A DNA stretch of 8,070 bases. Origin: Gammaproteobacteria bacterium UBA6173. Lineage in GTDB: Bacteria; Pseudomonadota; Gammaproteobacteria; Pseudomonadales; Pseudohongiellaceae. Location: positions 1 to 8,070 of the forward strand of contig DITX01000166.1 of the NCBI GenBank assembly GCA_002422225.1. Direction: 5' to 3'. The notes under the pieces are model-generated. The model did not search any database. It had not been told where the DNA came from and worked only from the letters and a program-made list of their open reading frames with translations. The translations under genes and the position numbers were made by a program. Positions within the stretch are counted from its first letter, which is position 1, and every line of letters starts with the position of its first letter. Below are positions 1 to 7,293 of this stretch, piece after piece.

Positions 1-1467
1 ATCTGAGAGACTGGTGACACGCAGCACTTCTTCTACCGTAGTCTGGCCGGTGAGAATACGTTGCCGGCCGTGCTCATAAATTGACTCGCTGTGCTGACGG
101 GCATAGTGCTCAAGCGCCTGCTCACCAGCACCGTCATGAATCAGTCTGCGCAGTGGCGCATCAAGCTCAATCACCTCGTACAAGCCGGTTCGACCGCGAT
201 ATCCCGAGTGATTGCAAAGTTCGCAGCCCACAGCGTCAAACACCGTACTGCCGGCAGGCAATTGCAAACGGGTGCTTTCTGTCAGATCAATCGTGCGCGA
301 TTGCCGGCATTCGGGGCACACGCTGCGCACCAGTCGCTGAGCCACAATCAGTGTCAGGCTGGATGCCAGCAGAAAAGGTTCTATGCCCATGTCCTGTAAG
401 CGCGTTACCGCACCCACAGCGGTATTGGTATGCAAGGTCGATAACACCAGATGTCCGGTCAGTGACGCCTGTACTGCAATGGCTGCCGTTTCCTGATCGC
501 GTATCTCGCCAACCATCACCACATCCGGATCTTGCCGCAGCACCGCACGCAAACCGCGCGCAAAACTCATATCAACTTTGGCATTCACCTGCGTCTGGCC
601 AATGCCAGGCAATTGATACTCCACCGGATCTTCAATGGTCAGAATATTACGTTCCCGGCTGTTGATGTGCTGCAGCCCGGCATAAAGCGTGGTGGTTTTT
701 CCAGACCCGGTCGGGCCTGTGACCAGAATGATACCGTGCGGCTTATGCAAGGCTCTTTGCAAGGCGCTTTGCATCGCCGGCGGCAGATCCAGTTGATCCA
801 GTTGCAACTGACCGGCTGCCTGATCCAGCAATCGCAACACCACGCGTTCTCCAAAACTAGACGGAATGGTGGACATACGAATGTCCACCGCGTGACCCGC
901 CAGACGCACACTGATGCGACCATCCTGCGGCAAGCGTTTTTCAGCAATATCCAGTCGCGCCATGACTTTTAATCGTGACACCAGCACGGGTCCTAATTCA
1001 GCTTTGGGGGCCAGCACATCACGCAGTACACCGTCTACCCGAAAGCGCACTGATACCTTGCGCTCATAAGGCTCGATATGAATGTCAGACGCCTTTTCAC
1101 GCACCGCTTGTGACAGCAGCGCATTGATCAAACGGATGACGGGCGCATTTTCTGCGCCAGACAACAAATCGCTGTGTTGCGGAATGTCTTCAGCCAAGGC
1201 ATCCAGGTCGAAGTCATCGTCCAGATCTTCAGCGGCACGCTGGGCGGCATCGGCCCCACTCTGATACAAGCGGGTAAGCGTCTGTTGAAACGTGGTCGGA
1301 TCGCTCAGATGCCACTGCAGACCGCTGCCCAATACACGACGCAACTCAAGCAGTACAGGCAACGCAGGCGTCTGCCGGCACAACAGTGTTTCGCCATCCC
1401 ATAACACACCGTGTAGCTGGGCAAACTCGAATGGCAGCAAGCGAATCTGGTTATGGGCATGGGTCAT
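1..1467 (-). CDS. gspE: Type II secretion ATPase GspE (3' end beyond window)
   Basis: Cytoplasmic hexameric ATPase that powers pseudopilus assembly in the T2SS; it docks on the inner-membrane protein GspL and platform protein GspF. I translated 489 codons from the ATG at 1467 to the window edge without a stop. Seen: a short N-terminal region (about 1-100) rich in Asp and Glu at 81-94; the N2 domain (about 105-230) with SDIHIEP at 127-133 and the arginine-bearing stretch RLPQDGR at 178-184; Walker A GPTGSGKTT at 251-259; Asp box TIEDPVEY at 277-284; Walker B with DPDVVMVGEIRD at 313-324; His box STLHTN at 343-348; and a tetracysteine zinc motif, CPEC at 384-387 with CELC at 415-418. The zinc motif and the gspD neighbour favour GspE over PilB or PilT-type ATPases. 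Family members are about 500 residues, so only a few C-terminal residues should be missing. It starts 10 bp after gspD and is surely co-transcribed with it. Confidence 0.97.
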   Translation of the reverse strand, partial: MTHAHNQIRLLPFEFAQLHGVLWDGETLLCRQTPALPVLLELRRVLGSGLQWHLSDPTTFQQTLTRLYQSGADAAQRAAEDLDDDFDLDALAEDIPQHSDLLSGAENAPVIRLINALLSQAVREKASDIHIEPYERKVSVRFRVDGVLRDVLAPKAELGPVLVSRLKVMARLDIAEKRLPQDGRISVRLAGHAVDIRMSTIPSSFGERVVLRLLDQAAGQLQLDQLDLPPAMQSALQRALHKPHGIILVTGPTGSGKTTTLYAGLQHINSRERNILTIEDPVEYQLPGIGQTQVNAKVDMSFARGLRAVLRQDPDVVMVGEIRDQETAAIAVQASLTGHLVLSTLHTNTAVGAVTRLQDMGIEPFLLASSLTLIVAQRLVRSVCPECRQSRTIDLTESTRLQLPAGSTVFDAVGCELCNHSGYRGRTGLYEVIELDAPLRRLIHDGAGEQALEHYARQHSESIYEHGRQRILTGQTTVEEVLRVTSLSD

Positions 1468-1475
1468 TGCGTCAG

Positions 1476-1479
1476 CCTC
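1476..1479 (-). promoter_or_regulatory. gspE ribosome binding site
   Basis: GAGG lies 8 nt before the gspE ATG and overlaps the TGA stop of gspD (TGAGG). This placement supports the ATG at 1467 as the start and suggests that gspE translation is coupled to termination on gspD. Confidence 0.7.
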
Positions 1480-3481
1480 ACGGCTCGGTCTGACGGGGGC
1501 GGGCATCCTCTGCGTCAGCCTGACCAGACCTTGTTGATTCCCAGGCTGGCAGCACCGGCATGTCATCTTCATCAAACAACCAGCCACTGAGCGGGGTTTG
1601 TTGCAATTGCTGATCACGGATCAGCTGATACTTTTCTGCGGTGGCACCACGCAGCGCATCGTCATCACGCAAAATAGTAGGTCGGATAAATACCAACAGG
1701 TTGGTTTTTTGCACACTGCTGGACTGCGAACGAAACAGTCGTCCGATGCCCGGCACGCTGCCAAGCAAGGGCACACGCTGCTCAGTTTGAATGACGTTGT
1801 CACGTATCAGTCCGCCCAGCACGACGGTTTCGCCATCAGCAACCGTGACACGGGTTTCGATCTTTCGCTCATTGGTGATCAGATCAACAGCACCGGCTTT
1901 GGGAGAAATGCTGGAGATCTCCTGACTGATGTCCAGCGCCACGCGATCACCGCGATTGACATGGGGAGTAACACGTAAAGTTGTGCCGACGTTCTGACGA
2001 TTGATGGTCTGAAAGGGGTTTTGGACGCTGCCCGAACCACCGGTATTGGTAAAGGAACCCGTGACAAAAGGCACACTTTCACCCACGGTGATCACTGCTT
2101 CGCTGTTATCGGTCGTGAGAATATTGGGTGTCGATAAGATATTGGCGCCGCTGTTGGCCTGCAGCAGATCAATCAATGCCATCAGATCTGTACTGCCGCC
2201 CAGGCGGCCTATGCCGATACTTTGCCCGGCAACACCGGCTAGACCCGCTGCCAGCCCGGTGAGGGCATCACGTCGGTCATCGGACAATGCGCCTTCCGTC
2301 ACCAGCCCCAGTTGCTGGAGATTATTACCGGCATCAAAGCTACTGGCAAAACCGCCACTGTCATCCCGGAATAACCACTGAATGCCGAGGTTCTGGCCGA
2401 CGTCGTCGTTGATTTCAACAATGATCGCTTCGACCAGTACTTGTGCGCGTTGAATATCAAGGCGCTGTACCACATCCATCAATGAATCTACCACATCAAG
2501 GTCAGCGGTAATGATCAAGGCGTTGTTATCCGGATCAGCCTGAATACTGGCTTGTCGTGGCTGCGTGTTTTGTGCATCGTCAGTTGACAGTCCAAACCGG
2601 TCGCGCACCACGGCACTCAGCACTTCTGCGACGCGCGAAGCGTTAGCGTACTCAAGATAGACAACCCGGGTATTGCCATTTTGTTCACGTGGTTGATCTA
2701 GCAGGGCAACCAGTTCACGGATGTTTTCGCGCTGTCGCCGCCCACCGGTGATCAACACAGAGTTGGTGCGCTCATCGGCAGAAATTTGCAAACGCGTGCT
2801 AACCGGTTCCTCTTCTGTTAGCGTACGCTCTTCCTGCAAATCACGCAGCAATGTCACCATATCAAGTGCGCTGGCAAACTGCAGCCTGACCATCTCGGTT
2901 TCTGGAATGGAGCTTTGATCAATACGTTGCAAGATATGACGAATGCGCTCCACATTGGCCACTGTATCAACCAGCAAAATCATGTTGCCAGCTGGATACG
3001 CAGACATCTGCCCAGTGCTTTGTGACACCAATGGACGCAGTACAGGCAACACCTGGGCAACAGACACGTTCTCAAGATAAAACGCTTCGGTAACATACTG
3101 GCTGCTGTCGCTAGCACTGAAGTCGGCAAACGGCAAAGGTGCCGCTCTTGCGTCCTGAGTGGGCAGAATACTGACCATGTTGTTGCCGGTTTCAACCGCT
3201 GTAAAACCACTGAGATCAAGTGCGCGCAAGAAAATTTGATAATACGCATCCGCATCGACGGCGGTGTTACTCATCACCGTAATTTGACCCTGTACCCGTG
3301 GATCAATAATCATGGTTTTGCCGGTCACATCCTGCACCGCTCTGATCACTTCCAACACATCACTGTCTCGGAAATTCGGCGTCCAGGTAATGTCCTGAGC
3401 AAACACACTCATGGCAAGCAGCGTTGACATGCTTGCCGCAAGGCTTAAGAAAATCTTTTTGGGGGTTATGCTGAGGGTCAT
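1478..3481 (-). CDS. gspD: Type II secretion outer-membrane secretin GspD
   Basis: Forms the multimeric outer-membrane channel through which folded T2SS substrates leave the periplasm. The 667-residue product starts with a Sec signal peptide (basic KK at 8-9, hydrophobic core, likely cut after VFA at residue 28; no lipobox). Domains in order: N0 about 29-105, N1 about 128-190, N2 about 195-265, N3 about 270-345, secretin barrel about 346-603. The secretin signature is clear: GETVVLGGL at 550-558 followed by VPLLGSVPGIGRLF at 570-583. VEAIIVEI at 350-357 opens the barrel domain. The glycine-rich gate segment, about 470-500, includes GGSGS. After residue 605 there is a 60-residue acidic tail that could be an S-domain for a pilotin, but I cannot recognise its type. 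Length is normal for GspD. The start has a good ribosome site, and the upstream gap carries Pho-box repeats, so the gene has its own likely promoter apart from gspC. Confidence 0.97.
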   Translation of the reverse strand: MTLSITPKKIFLSLAASMSTLLAMSVFAQDITWTPNFRDSDVLEVIRAVQDVTGKTMIIDPRVQGQITVMSNTAVDADAYYQIFLRALDLSGFTAVETGNNMVSILPTQDARAAPLPFADFSASDSSQYVTEAFYLENVSVAQVLPVLRPLVSQSTGQMSAYPAGNMILLVDTVANVERIRHILQRIDQSSIPETEMVRLQFASALDMVTLLRDLQEERTLTEEEPVSTRLQISADERTNSVLITGGRRQRENIRELVALLDQPREQNGNTRVVYLEYANASRVAEVLSAVVRDRFGLSTDDAQNTQPRQASIQADPDNNALIITADLDVVDSLMDVVQRLDIQRAQVLVEAIIVEINDDVGQNLGIQWLFRDDSGGFASSFDAGNNLQQLGLVTEGALSDDRRDALTGLAAGLAGVAGQSIGIGRLGGSTDLMALIDLLQANSGANILSTPNILTTDNSEAVITVGESVPFVTGSFTNTGGSGSVQNPFQTINRQNVGTTLRVTPHVNRGDRVALDISQEISSISPKAGAVDLITNERKIETRVTVADGETVVLGGLIRDNVIQTEQRVPLLGSVPGIGRLFRSQSSSVQKTNLLVFIRPTILRDDDALRGATAEKYQLIRDQQLQQTPLSGWLFDEDDMPVLPAWESTRSGQADAEDARPRQTEP

Positions 3482-3487
3482 GCGCTG

Positions 3488-3493
3488 TCCTTT
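3488..3493 (-). promoter_or_regulatory. gspD ribosome binding site
   Basis: AAAGGA sits 6 nt before the ATG at 3481, a strong Shine-Dalgarno match at good spacing. It supports the chosen gspD start and independent translation initiation, in contrast to the weak sites before gspC. Confidence 0.75.
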
Positions 3494-3496
3494 GTG

Positions 3497-3514
3497 TCAG
3501 CCAGTCCAGGCTGA
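3497..3514 (-). repeat. Small inverted repeat in the gspD leader
   Basis: TCAGCC and GGCTGA form a 6-bp stem around a 6-nt loop, just upstream of the gspD ribosome site in the presumed leader RNA. It is short enough to be chance; no T-run follows, so it is not a terminator. Confidence 0.3.
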
Positions 3515-3533
3515 ATTTGTTCAAGGTCAATTT

Positions 3534-3599
3534 GCGTATGACAATGGTATGACTCGGATGTGACAGCGATGTGACCGCCATATTACAAAACGATGACAG
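3534..3599 (-). promoter_or_regulatory. Six tandem 11-bp repeats: triple Pho box before gspD
   Basis: Read on the minus strand, 66 bp divide exactly into six 11-mers: CTGTCATCGTT, TTGTAATATGG, CGGTCACATCG, CTGTCACATCC, GAGTCATACCA, TTGTCATACGC. Each begins with a version of CTGTCAT. The known PhoB site is two 7-bp CTGTCAT-like repeats separated by 4 bp, that is an 11-bp period; so these are three adjoining 18-bp boxes at 3582-3599, 3560-3577 and 3538-3555, spaced 22 bp apart. The first matches the two heptamers at 13 of 14 positions. Orientation is the same as gspD, and the last box ends 57 bp before the gspD ATG. Together this implies PhoB binding and induction of gspD-gspE under phosphate starvation. 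I found no clear -10 element, which is common for activator-dependent promoters but leaves the transcription start unknown. Another OmpR-family regulator is the main alternative. Confidence 0.8.
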
Positions 3600-3617
3600 C
3601 GTGCCTGATATGTAGTG

Positions 3618-4523
3618 CTACCACTGCGTGCGATCAAGATGTACGTTTTCCACTTGCTGATCGCGCAACACGTGCAAAGTGACTGATTGGGCAGAGGATA
3701 ATTGCTGCATTAACTGCGGTATTTGTGCCGGGTTATCCAGAGAGGTGCCATTGACACCCGTAATCAGATCCCCCTGACGCAAACCTGCTGCGCTCAGGAA
3801 ATCCTGACGACTGCCATGGCGGATCTGCAAACCACGTAGTGCGCCCGCATTCTTGCTGTCCTGAGCTTCAAACACCGGCTGTATGCGCACCAGATCAGAG
3901 AAAGACTGCCCAGAAAATTTTTTGGCTGGCGAAGAGGTTATATTGATCGCTGCCGGGGAGTCTGTTTGCTGCAAAGCGAGCGATTGAGCAGGATACCCGG
4001 GCATTGTCTGCTCATTATCCATGCGCAATATCTCAGTGCGACCGTTGTTATCAAGCAGCACATAGCTCTGATAGACCGCTTGCAGAACCACGCTGCCGGG
4101 CATGTCAGCTATGCTGTCCCCGGGTTTGTAGCCGTGCTGGCTATCACCACTGGCAATAATAGCGCGCGAATATGCGGGGTCACTGCTAAGCACCGCGCCC
4201 TTTAATGTCAACAACAGACGCGTTTGCTCTGCCGTCATGTCAATACTGCTTTGAGTATCTGCCACAACGCGCTGGCCGGGTGCCTGCAATGCAAACACCG
4301 ACCGCAAACGGTCAAGATCAATACTGCTGTTTGCGGCAGGCATGACCGCAGACACCAATTGAACATCGGACACAGTCTCGGTGGCTGACACACTGACATC
4401 AGGCGCCACAACATGCCAGATTAGACCGGCAACATACGCAGCTGACCAAGCCAGCAAGCCTGCTGTTGAAAGCAGGCTTGCTGTCTTGACCACAGACATC
4501 GTTTTGATGTTCAGAACTTCCAT
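3618..4523 (-). CDS. gspC: Type II secretion inner-membrane connector GspC (PDZ type)
   Basis: Bitopic inner-membrane protein whose periplasmic HR domain contacts the N0 domain of GspD, linking the two membranes and helping substrate recruitment. Of 301 residues: a short cytoplasmic N-terminus, one membrane helix at about 17-38, a linker, the HR domain at about 68-170 (LLLTLKGAVLSSDPAYSRAII at 103-123 in part, then KPGDSI at 133-138 and VLLDNNGRTEIL at 155-166), a linker at about 175-204, and a C-terminal PDZ domain at about 205-298 with GLRQGDLITGVNGTSL at 247-262. A PDZ ending rather than a coiled coil places it with the Pul/Out/Eps type. The start is uncertain: the ATG at 4523 overlaps the receptor gene, while an ATG at 4499 (residue 9) would still leave the helix intact; neither has a strong ribosome site, so coupling to the upstream stop is likely. 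It precedes gspD, as usual. Confidence 0.95.
   Translation of the reverse strand: MEVLNIKTMSVVKTASLLSTAGLLAWSAAYVAGLIWHVVAPDVSVSATETVSDVQLVSAVMPAANSSIDLDRLRSVFALQAPGQRVVADTQSSIDMTAEQTRLLLTLKGAVLSSDPAYSRAIIASGDSQHGYKPGDSIADMPGSVVLQAVYQSYVLLDNNGRTEILRMDNEQTMPGYPAQSLALQQTDSPAAINITSSPAKKFSGQSFSDLVRIQPVFEAQDSKNAGALRGLQIRHGSRQDFLSAAGLRQGDLITGVNGTSLDNPAQIPQLMQQLSSAQSVTLHVLRDQQVENVHLDRTQW
4452..4483 (-). repeat. Perfect 13-bp inverted repeat in the 5' end of gspC
   Basis: CAGCAAGCCTGCT (4452-4464) and its exact complement (4471-4483) flank a 6-nt loop. In the transcript this hairpin covers gspC codons 14-24, which encode part of the membrane helix, and starts 28 nt after the stop of the receptor gene. 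No T-run follows, so a classical intrinsic terminator is unlikely. It may protect the 3' end of the receptor message, or reduce transcription or translation into gspC. The repeat could also partly reflect leucine and alanine codons in the helix, but 13 paired bases without a mismatch is more than that would normally give. Confidence 0.6.
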
Positions 4524-7189
4524 TGCAAGTCCACACGTACGCGAGTGCCACTGTCGACTTCGATGATTTTGACATCATCCTGCAGGAACTCTCTGTCTTC
4601 GCCCAACAAGTTCTGTGCACGCAGACGCAGCGTAATTCTACCGGTGGGGAAGTATGAATACGTCAAATCCAATGAATTGAACGGACTTTCATAGGCATCC
4701 GGGGACGGTGAACGTCCGCCGTAGAAAATGCGCTCGCCAAACACGTTGTACAACATAGATGCGGAGTGTTTGCCATTGTCCGAGTCAAAGCCCAATTGGG
4801 TATTCACCACGTATTCAGAATGACCGGTCAAGCGACGCTGCAGACTGGTTTGTGAGGAGGATTCGTTAAAACTGATTTCGGAATCACTCAGTACCACGTT
4901 GCCACTGACAAAAAATCCGCGACCGATATTTTTTAAACCCTCAAACTCAACTCCGTAGATCTCACCCGCCAGTGCGTTTTCGAAACTCAGCAAGCGACCA
5001 TCCTGTGGGCCAGGGCGCTGAATGCGTTCGATAGGATTACTGATATCCTTATGGAACAAAGACACCGTCAGGTTATCACCGTTGTCGAAGAACAACTCGG
5101 TGCGCAGATCGATATGGTCGATCTCTGAAAACTTCAGGTTAGGGTTGCCTTGCACACGGTCATTCAACTCGGGGTCAATGAACTGAATGTCAGCAAATTC
5201 ACGCAAATCAGGACGCACCACGGTCTTACCGTAACCAAGTCTGATTTGGAAATTATTCGTGCCAAACAAGCCATCTCGCATGTACGTCAATGCTGCCGCC
5301 GGATAATAATCGTCTTCACGCAGTGCATAGTTCTGATCTGGCAAATTCATCTTTTCAATAATGGCGTTGAGTGAATCGCCTGTGTAATCCAGCAAATCCA
5401 ATGGCATCACACCACGCGAAAAATCTTCCCAACGCAGGCCAGCAGTAACGCGCCAGTTATCCATAAAAAACGCATCAACAGAGCCGAATGCTGCGACCTT
5501 GGTTTCGCCAGCGATGTAACTTTCCGTGCCGAAATTGGAGCCCATGCTCAGGAAAAAACCATTTGTCAGGTCTTGCAGATTCTGGTCACCAAACACCTGT
5601 GAGGGCAGGCCATCACGACCCACTGCGCCCATCACGATATTCGCAGTATATCCGTAGTACTCGCGCGCCTTCTGACTGCGCGTATAGCCGCCACTGACGG
5701 TGCCGTTGGTGAAGCCCAGGTCAAATTGAGCATCAACCTGGTAGCCCATGCTTTCAACGCTGTCCTCAAGATCCAGAAACGAGAACTGCGCAGAGGAACC
5801 CGTGTTTACCTGCGTTAACAATACTTCACCGCTTGCCGGATTCAGTAAATTTGTACCTTGCACGGACGTACCGTTTGGCACACTGGTGCCCGCTCTTGCA
5901 TCTGAATAGAACCAGTTCACATCAATGCCGGTAATGGACTCTAAAAATGCCGGCATATTAAAACGGTCCAGATCGTAACGCTCAAAACGGTGTTCACCGG
6001 TTAACTGATGCACTTCCAGTTCGCGCTTTTCCATACGGGTTTCGTTGGTTCGCCGCTGGCGGCCGCCAGCCTGCTGGAAGTCGGGGTTAAACCCGAGCAC
6101 GATGGACGACAGATCTTCATCATCCTGCAGCAGATAACTGTTAGTGCCGACTGTGTGGCGACCCTGCCAAGTGGCACTGAGATTCACAGCGCCAGTCAAG
6201 CTGTCATTAGTGAACGTACGGCGAATATCACTGAAGGACTCTTCCGGATTTGAAAACGTGCGTTCAAACTGGTCAGCGTTACGTGTTGATTCACCAATGC
6301 TGAAACTGGCAAGAGCGCCCACTGACAATTCGTTGGAAACATCCCAGGCATTACCCGCTGTCACAGAGAAATTAGTATCAGCGTTTAAGGAGCGCTCGGT
6401 TTCGATGCCAATATCACGATTTAACGCACGCATCAGTTCACGGTTGATCTGAATGCCGGTTGCCTGCTGGGCGGCAGTTGGTGTACCAACCCCAGGAAAC
6501 TCAAATCGGGTGATGTTTGATGGACTGATATCACCTTGATACCTGTTTAATGCATCGCGGATAGACACAGGCATATCGCCCTGATCACCCAGATTTCGTA
6601 AACCTTTGCCTGAGCTTTCAGAGTCCCAACCCGTACCTACAGACACGTCAAATACCAGATCATCTGGCGTACCACGTGTGCGGATATCAACGTTTCCGCC
6701 ACCGAATGCGGCAGGCTGGTCGGCTGAATACGCTTTGTGGATTTTTACTGATTCGAGGATAGAGGCAGGAATATAGTCCAGCGGTATCACGTTGCGGCTC
6801 AGCTCCGGCGAGGGAATCTCAGCGCCATTTAATGTCGCACTGGAATAACGTTCACCAAGTCCGCGCACATAGATGTACTTGCCATCCACCAGTGTGAGTC
6901 CGGTAACACGACGAAGAGCCATGGCCACATCCGAATCACCTGCGCGGGAGATCTGTTCCACCCCCACAATTTCAGCGGCAAATGGCTGCTCAACTCGTTC
7001 CATCACTATCGAACGTGCAGCATCGCGAAGTCGACCCATCACCACAATTTCATCGATCTGGGCCGCTGCGACTTGCGTTGCGCTCGCATCTTGGGCCATT
7101 GCTGCCGAAGGAAACAATGTTGGGCCGGCCACTACCAGAGCCACGGCCAACGCCAATTCACGCTTCTGCCAATTCAAAGTTTTTTTCAT
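4511..7189 (-). CDS. TonB-dependent outer-membrane receptor
   Basis: Outer-membrane beta-barrel with an N-terminal plug, which imports a ligand using energy passed on by TonB-ExbB-ExbD. The 892-residue product has a signal peptide (KK at 2-3, long hydrophobic core, likely cut after AMA at residue 32), a TonB-box-like DEIVVMG at 46-52, and a plug at about 60-172 with ALRRVTGLTL at 91-100, YVRGLGERY at 107-115, SVKIHKAYSADQPAAFGGG at 147-165 and VDIRTRG at 167-173. The rest is barrel and ends in QWKF, the terminal aromatic typical of BAM-assembled barrels. No extra N-terminal STN signalling domain is seen, and no sigma or anti-sigma gene is adjacent, so it looks like a transporter rather than a transducer. 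The ligand cannot be read from the sequence; the setting hints at a phosphorus compound or a link with the secreted protein. The ribosome site is weak (GGA 8 nt before the ATG). Its stop codon lies within the start of gspC. Confidence 0.93.
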   Translation of the reverse strand: MKKTLNWQKRELALAVALVVAGPTLFPSAAMAQDASATQVAAAQIDEIVVMGRLRDAARSIVMERVEQPFAAEIVGVEQISRAGDSDVAMALRRVTGLTLVDGKYIYVRGLGERYSSATLNGAEIPSPELSRNVIPLDYIPASILESVKIHKAYSADQPAAFGGGNVDIRTRGTPDDLVFDVSVGTGWDSESSGKGLRNLGDQGDMPVSIRDALNRYQGDISPSNITRFEFPGVGTPTAAQQATGIQINRELMRALNRDIGIETERSLNADTNFSVTAGNAWDVSNELSVGALASFSIGESTRNADQFERTFSNPEESFSDIRRTFTNDSLTGAVNLSATWQGRHTVGTNSYLLQDDEDLSSIVLGFNPDFQQAGGRQRRTNETRMEKRELEVHQLTGEHRFERYDLDRFNMPAFLESITGIDVNWFYSDARAGTSVPNGTSVQGTNLLNPASGEVLLTQVNTGSSAQFSFLDLEDSVESMGYQVDAQFDLGFTNGTVSGGYTRSQKAREYYGYTANIVMGAVGRDGLPSQVFGDQNLQDLTNGFFLSMGSNFGTESYIAGETKVAAFGSVDAFFMDNWRVTAGLRWEDFSRGVMPLDLLDYTGDSLNAIIEKMNLPDQNYALREDDYYPAAALTYMRDGLFGTNNFQIRLGYGKTVVRPDLREFADIQFIDPELNDRVQGNPNLKFSEIDHIDLRTELFFDNGDNLTVSLFHKDISNPIERIQRPGPQDGRLLSFENALAGEIYGVEFEGLKNIGRGFFVSGNVVLSDSEISFNESSSQTSLQRRLTGHSEYVVNTQLGFDSDNGKHSASMLYNVFGERIFYGGRSPSPDAYESPFNSLDLTYSYFPTGRITLRLRAQNLLGEDREFLQDDVKIIEVDSGTRVRVDLQWKF

Positions 7190-7226
7190 GATATCAATCC
7201 GTTTCTGTCAATTTGCTCAAGCCAGT

Positions 7227-7257
7227 GCGGGGATAAGACATGCCGCCTTATCCCCGC
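7227..7257 (-). repeat. Perfect 11-bp stem-loop between exoprotein and receptor genes
   Basis: GCGGGGATAAG (7227-7237) and its exact complement (7247-7257) flank a 9-nt loop in the 104-bp gap after the exoprotein stop codon. The stem is G+C-rich at its base. In the minus-strand direction no T-run follows, so it is at best an imperfect terminator; it could be an attenuator that lets only part of the transcription reach the receptor gene, or a 3' stabiliser that keeps the exoprotein message abundant. The rest of the gap shows only the weak ribosome site of the receptor gene. Confidence 0.65.
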
Positions 7258-7293
7258 TTGTTTACTTGATCTCAAACCTCACAAGCGCGGCGA

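Noticed and set aside
81..972. Overlapping plus-strand open frames of 100-190 codons
   Set aside because: They lie antisense to gspE, which has all its catalytic motifs, and their translations are Arg, Gln, His and Ser-rich with no domain pattern. They are frame shadows.
1913..1922. 10-bp palindrome GGAGATCTCC
   Set aside because: Inside the gspD barrel coding region, short, with no loop or nearby partner; most likely chance.
3534..3599. Short tandem repeats as a CRISPR or minisatellite
   Set aside because: Units of 11 bp without spacers exclude CRISPR. Only the TGTCA-like part of each unit is conserved while the last 4 bases vary, which is the pattern of a regulator site rather than of slippage.
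7205..7220. CTGTCA on the plus strand upstream of the receptor gene as a Pho half-site
   Set aside because: Only one half fits, the second half is degenerate, and it is oriented away from the receptor gene. It does not compare with the array before gspD.
7247..7275. Possible sigma-70 promoter for the receptor gene: TTGAGA, 17 bp, GATAAG on the minus strand
   Set aside because: The -35 is fair but the -10 matches only 4 of 6 and is buried in the stem of the 11-bp hairpin. The match is within what chance gives in about 100 bp.
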